From: Roseisalinus antarcticus
GTDB lineage: Bacteria; Pseudomonadota; Alphaproteobacteria; Rhodobacterales; Rhodobacteraceae
Assembly (NCBI RefSeq): GCF_900172355.1
Contig: NZ_FWFZ01000019.1
Span: forward strand, 1 to 64,000
Length of the DNA: 64,000 nucleotides
Direction: 5' to 3'
Shown: positions 61,768-64,000 of the stretch, piece after piece
Numbering within the stretch: the stretch's first letter is position 1
How the letters are laid out: each line of letters opens with the position of its first letter
Position numbers and translations under genes: made by a program
The notes under the pieces: generated by a model
Told to the model about the DNA's origin: nothing
The model's database searches: none
What the model saw: the letters and a program-made list of their open reading frames with translations, nothing else

Positions 61768-62447
61768 AGGACGGGGCCCGCCAGGGCGCGGCGGCCGATC
61801 TGGCCTACGAGACGATCCGCACCCGGATCCTCTCGGGGGAGCTCGCGCCGGGCACGCGGCTGACGGAGCAGGCCCTGGCGACCGAGCTCGACCTCAGCCG
61901 CACGCCCGTGCGCGACGCGCTCAAGCGGTTGCTGCTGGAAGGGTTCGCCGAGCGCGGCACCGGCTATTCCACCCGGGTCGCGCCCTTCGAGGCCAACGAG
62001 CTGGAGCAGGTCTACGAGATCCGACTCCGGCTCGAATCCTACGCGGCCGAGCGCGCGGCGCTCAACGCCACCGCCAAGCAGATCGACCGGATGGATGAGC
62101 TTGCGCAACTCATGGCGCGCCACACGCCGCCCCGGACCCCCACCGATTTCCGCATCATCTCCGAGGCCAACGAGGCATTCCATCGCCAGATCGCCGAGGC
62201 CGCGCATTCCGCAAGGTTGATCACCGTGCTGGCGGCGGCGTTCGACGTCGGCGTCGTCGCCCGGACCTATCACAGCTACTCCGAAAGCGACCTGATCCGG
62301 TCCATCGGCCACCACCGCGAGATCGTCGACGCGATCCGCGCACGGGATCCGCACTGGGCCTCCAGCGTCATGTCCAGCCACATCCTGGCGGCGATCCGGT
62401 CGGCGGCAAAGCTGTCGTCGGCACAGCGGCCGGATGGCCCGGAATAG
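61764..62447 (+). CDS. GntR-family regulator (FCD domain)
   Basis: 227 residues: winged HTH (LAYETIRTRILSGELAPGTR, SRTPVRDALKRLLLEGFAER) followed by an FCD domain (QVYEIRLRLESYAAERAALN, EANEAFHRQIAEAAHSARLI, HHREIVDAIRARD). The His and Asp/Asn positions for metal binding look present. ATGA overlap with the HMG-CoA-lyase-like gene shows co-expression. Probable regulator of both divergent transcripts via the site at 60836-60845. Confidence 0.9.
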   Translation: MKDGARQGAAADLAYETIRTRILSGELAPGTRLTEQALATELDLSRTPVRDALKRLLLEGFAERGTGYSTRVAPFEANELEQVYEIRLRLESYAAERAALNATAKQIDRMDELAQLMARHTPPRTPTDFRIISEANEAFHRQIAEAAHSARLITVLAAAFDVGVVARTYHSYSESDLIRSIGHHREIVDAIRARDPHWASSVMSSHILAAIRSAAKLSSAQRPDGPE

Positions 62448-62637
62448 GAACCCAAAGCGGTTTGAAGGGCAATCAGCGTGCAATTCTTCGGATTCGGCTC
62501 CGCAGGCTGCACAAAATGTATTCATCTGCATGACGAAGGAGCGGATTCCAGGGGGTGGGTTGCAATCCCGGGCGTCGTCGGCTTTAGTTTGCTCCAAGAA
62601 AGCCGATCAAACCGGTTGGAAACACGGGGAGAACCAC

Positions 62638-63738
<1,101 letters not shown>

Positions 63739-63825
63739 GACGGCATTCGGCGGGTGCTGCGTTCGGGTGTCCGGAACGGCGCAGGCTGTAAGCGAAAAAA
63801 CCGGACAAAAACACGGGAGACGAAT

Positions 63826-64000
63826 ATGAAGACCAACAGGATTCTAATGGCGACGTCGGCACTTGTTGCCGGGACCACGGCCGTCTGGGCCGCCGGCCAT
63901 GTCGAAATGGCCGACAGCATGACCCTTGTCAGCTGGGGCGGCGCCTACCAGTCATCGCAACAGAAAGCCTATCTCGAGCCCTATCTCGAGATGAACCCTG
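63826..64000 (+). CDS. ABC transporter substrate-binding protein (partial, cut by window end)
   Basis: First 58 residues of an exported solute-binding protein. Signal peptide MKTNRILMATSALVAGTTAV through about residue 23 (AAG), then MTLVSWGGAYQSSQQKAYLE, the start typical of PotD-like / extracellular solute-binding family 1 proteins. CGGGAGA lies upstream of the ATG at 63826. It follows the PotA-like ATPase by 87 bp and is presumably its binding protein; permeases should follow outside the window. Confidence 0.85.
   Translation, partial: MKTNRILMATSALVAGTTAVWAAGHVEMADSMTLVSWGGAYQSSQQKAYLEPYLEMNP

Overview
The window is high-GC (roughly two thirds G+C) chromosomal DNA of an alphaproteobacterium, almost certainly a member of the Rhodobacterales/Roseobacter group. 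The reasons are the gene content and order (glyQ - small membrane protein - glyS - PPDK-like protein; a FolB fusion followed by folP and glmM; ftsY; aa3 oxidase ctaD), a SAM-II riboswitch in front of metZ, a VPLPA-CTERM exosortase substrate, and IS5-family and prophage remnants of roseobacter type. No rRNA operon or CRISPR array is present. One tRNA gene, tRNA-Leu(GAG), is present.

Layout. 1-11.1 kb: H-type lectin protein, lipoprotein, ppk2, purD, xseA, a secreted protein, an AlkB-like membrane di-iron enzyme, ftsY, a VPLPA-CTERM protein, a DMT transporter, yciB/ispZ, a PilZ protein and an alpha/beta hydrolase. 11.2-15.3 kb: SAM-II riboswitch with terminator, metZ, folE2, TrkH. 15.3-23.5 kb: a SPOR/peptidoglycan-binding protein with a catalytically dead trypsin-like domain, glyQ, a small membrane protein, glyS, and a PPDK-like protein with a damaged ATP-grasp half. 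23.6-28.8 kb: SleB-type cell wall hydrolase, folB (fused to an unknown domain), folP, glmM, EamA transporter. 28.8-36.3 kb: ilvC with two divergent overlapping Lrp/AsnC regulators, HAD phosphatases, a class V aminotransferase behind a long GC-rich leader, a UbiH-type monooxygenase and a GntR regulator. 36.3-46.5 kb: a membrane glycosyltransferase with a GspE-N-like domain, carA, yqeY, another glycosyltransferase, DUF2244, a SHOCT protein, a cupin/TetR pair with a clear promoter-operator, ctaD and lipB.

46.7-50.1 kb is a decayed mobile region next to tRNA-Leu(GAG): two small phage/plasmid genes (one carrying a nonsense codon, one a 26-bp tandem duplication that shifts the frame), the C-terminal stump of a DNA methyltransferase, a disrupted IS5-family element, a lysis-type membrane protein, an M15 endolysin stump, and the N-terminus of a tyrosine integrase joined to that stump.

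50.2-64 kb is a catabolic/transport region. Eight tightly packed minus-strand genes encode a CoA-transferase, an HTH/coiled-coil protein, HyuA, HyuB, an N-carbamoylsarcosine-amidase-like hydrolase, and a CUT2-type ABC transporter (binding protein, ATPase, permease). This looks like uptake of a ring-containing ureide or lactam, ATP-dependent ring opening and amide hydrolysis. Divergent from it, across a GntR-type operator, lie an HMG-CoA-lyase-family gene and its GntR regulator, then a PotA-like ATPase and the start of its binding protein, which runs off the window.
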